In this document: one piece after another, positions 14,280-15,909 of the stretch
How positions within the stretch are numbered: the first letter of the stretch is position 1
Layout of the letters: each line of letters starts with the position of its first letter
Source of the DNA: Bacteroides sp. CAG:1076
GTDB lineage: Bacteria; Bacteroidota; Bacteroidia; Bacteroidales; Bacteroidaceae
Assembly: GCA_000436795.1 (NCBI GenBank)
Contig: HF993232.1
Location: 1-15,909, forward strand
Reading direction: 5' to 3'
Length of the DNA stretch: 15,909 bases
Position numbers and translations under genes: made by a program
The notes under the pieces: model-generated
Told to the model about the DNA's origin: nothing
Seen by the model: the letters and a program-made list of their open reading frames with translations, nothing else
Databases searched by the model: none

Positions 14280-15909
14280 TTAATTCATGCTGTTTAACTC
14301 GTATTTCACGGAAACCATGATATAACCTCTGAGCTGCTGTTCGTAATACTCGTAGAATCCAGTAGAGCTGGCACTGCGTGATAAGCTTTTCCGCTGATTC
14401 AGAATATCAGCCCAGTATAGAGAAAGCTCGGCACGTTTTTCTTTCAGGAACTTCCATGAAAGTTTGATGTTCCATAAGAGTTCGTTATCGTCGTTGCCAG
14501 AAATGCCAGTACCGTTGCGAAAGCGATAGTTCGCATCGGTCTGAAAGATAAGATCGGCTGGAAGATTTACCGAGCTGTTCAATCCTACGGTATAGACCCG
14601 GGTATATGTGTTTCGGTTTTGCAAGGAATTTTTTGACTGGTAAAAGGTCCATTTCCCATTCAGCTCAATATTGCCCCATGAAGGCAGGTAGGACAATCTC
14701 AAGTCGGTGCTTAATCCTGTAGTATGCGTATTGCTGCGTTGGGGCATATCTTCTTCGTATCCTTCGTTTATCAGACTCACGTTTTGGTTGAAATTGCCTG
14801 ATCCCGCTACATACATCCGGAACAGATTGATCCGTTTATCATAAGAAGCATTGCCCGATATCCCCCAGTTACCGTTAATATTGACCGGAAAAGTTTCCTT
14901 TCCTCCGGTTTCCGTATTATAGATAGTGGCACGTGTCACAGAATTAATTTGTTGGTTCCAATTGACCCCTACCATGATTCCTTTGCGAAAATTACTGAAC
15001 ATAGCATATATATAATGTGTATACGAAGCATGCAAATTGGGATTGCTCCGAGTTATGTTTAGTGGAGAACTGTAGTCGGTAGGAGAGATAAGATCACTCA
15101 ACATCGGTTGTGAAGTACTTCCGTCGTAACTGATCATTGCATAATTGTCATCTTTACGGTAGGTAATAGTCAGATTGGGTTTCCATTCGAGTGAGTTAAT
15201 TGTTGTATCTGCCAGCCGGTTGCCGGTACTTTCTTCGATGGCACGTTTCTGTAAGGTAGCGGCAAGTGCACTTCGTACGCCCCATACTTCGCCATTATAT
15301 GTAAACAGTGCAGAGAACCGATGTCCTGTTGTCCGGCTGTTGCTACGGCTTGTCAGACTGTCGATGTTGGTGGTTTCATATCCTTCCGGCAGGACTCCGA
15401 CAGGAAGTTCCATTGAACTGAACGAATTTAAATCATAAGTGTTGCTGTTTAATTTCTCTTTGTTGCAGGTAAATCCGTACGAGAACTGCAGACGTGACTT
15501 CTTTGTCAGTACTTGCGTGTAAGTAACTGCCATATTATAATTCTGTTCTTTATCCGGTGCATGTTGATACTGATTAAGATAAAGCACGGAATCTTTTCCC
15601 GATTGGCCTTGCAAGCGGTAATAATGAGTAGACGACAGCGTATAATATTCTGTGTTGTTTGTTTGCTGGTATGTGGAAAAGTTCAGACTGAGGTTATTCC
15701 CCTTTTTATTCAGCTTTCGGATGATACTTGTGCTAAAGTTATAGTTTGTATTCCGGTTGTAGGTCTGTGATTGTCTTTTGCTGTCGTTGATACGGATAGC
15801 CGGATCGATTTGTTCGAACTGAAGAAAAGGATGTTTTGTGTCTACTTCCGGATTGGCGTCGAAGGTAGCTTCCCGGTTTTGGTTATTGTTCTTGTTGCGA
15901 CTGGAGTTA
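14280..15909 (-). CDS. outer-membrane beta-barrel protein, C-terminal part (runs off the right edge)
   Basis: The frame is open from the stop at 14280-14282 to the window edge, giving 542 residues with no start codon in view. The internal TTG at 15612-15614 is not the start, because about 98 more sense codons precede it and continue the same pattern. The sequence is rich in N, S, T and Y, with many alternating beta strands (for example LSFSYGFTCNKEKL-like and NASYDKRINLFRMYVAGSGN stretches). It ends in WKFLKEKRAELSLYWADILNQ, then a short loop and IMVSVKYELNSMN. This is the C-terminal signature of the outer membrane beta-barrel family (OMP_b-brl_3), relatives of TonB-dependent receptors that usually carry an N-terminal carboxypeptidase-regulatory-like domain. 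In this family substrate is rarely known. It converges on the META gene and shares its terminator. Confidence 0.85.
   Translation of the reverse strand, partial: NSSRNKNNNQNREATFDANPEVDTKHPFLQFEQIDPAIRINDSKRQSQTYNRNTNYNFSTSIIRKLNKKGNNLSLNFSTYQQTNNTEYYTLSSTHYYRLQGQSGKDSVLYLNQYQHAPDKEQNYNMAVTYTQVLTKKSRLQFSYGFTCNKEKLNSNTYDLNSFSSMELPVGVLPEGYETTNIDSLTSRSNSRTTGHRFSALFTYNGEVWGVRSALAATLQKRAIEESTGNRLADTTINSLEWKPNLTITYRKDDNYAMISYDGSTSQPMLSDLISPTDYSSPLNITRSNPNLHASYTHYIYAMFSNFRKGIMVGVNWNQQINSVTRATIYNTETGGKETFPVNINGNWGISGNASYDKRINLFRMYVAGSGNFNQNVSLINEGYEEDMPQRSNTHTTGLSTDLRLSYLPSWGNIELNGKWTFYQSKNSLQNRNTYTRVYTVGLNSSVNLPADLIFQTDANYRFRNGTGISGNDDNELLWNIKLSWKFLKEKRAELSLYWADILNQRKSLSRSASSTGFYEYYEQQLRGYIMVSVKYELNSMN

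Noticed and set aside
15612..15614. TTG as the start of the right-edge outer-membrane protein
   Set aside because: The same frame continues upstream to the window edge with typical barrel sequence, so this is an internal leucine codon.

Overview
The window looks like chromosomal DNA of a Bacteroides species (order Bacteroidales). Several independent signs agree. There is a UpxY-type capsule antiterminator and a galM-gluP-galK cluster. There is a CarA-type outer-membrane beta-barrel protein of the TonB-receptor superfamily. Most intergenic regions carry the Bacteroidetes promoter -7 element TAnnTTTG instead of a sigma70 -10 box. Protein identities are read by eye from motifs; no database search was possible.

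Layout, left to right. All genes are on the minus strand except one. (1) Positions 1-975: a upxY-like gene with a long leader, probably the first gene of a capsular polysaccharide operon that continues off the left edge. (2) 976-4897: the galactose cluster, transcribed galM > gluP > galK from one well-formed promoter and closed by two hairpins. (3) 4911-6240: folC with its own promoter. (4) 6263-6939: a small exported protein of unknown function whose -7 box sits inside a perfect palindrome. (5) 7010-9029: the grpE-dnaJ chaperone operon, with inverted repeats around its promoter and a strong terminator. (6) 9155-11760: a likely bcp > recA > secreted metallopeptidase transcription unit. (7) 11819-13221: a saccharopine-dehydrogenase-family gene, best read as carboxy(nor)spermidine dehydrogenase for polyamine synthesis, followed by an intergenic stretch with three hairpins. 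(8) 13264-14257: the only plus-strand gene, a lipoprotein with two META (HslJ-like) domains, divergent from the polyamine gene. (9) 14280-15909: the C-terminal 542 residues of an outer-membrane beta-barrel protein that runs off the right edge.

Most of the window is housekeeping: sugar uptake and phosphorylation, folate, protein folding, DNA repair, peroxide detoxification and polyamines. I found no phage, transposon, CRISPR array, tRNA or rRNA, and nothing I can honestly call a new defence or mobile system. The parts most worth a second look are the uncharacterised gluzincin-type peptidase 13 bases behind recA, the palindromes placed on the promoters of the grpE operon, the 6263-6901 gene and the polyamine gene, the three-hairpin spacer upstream of bcp, and the unknown small envelope protein.
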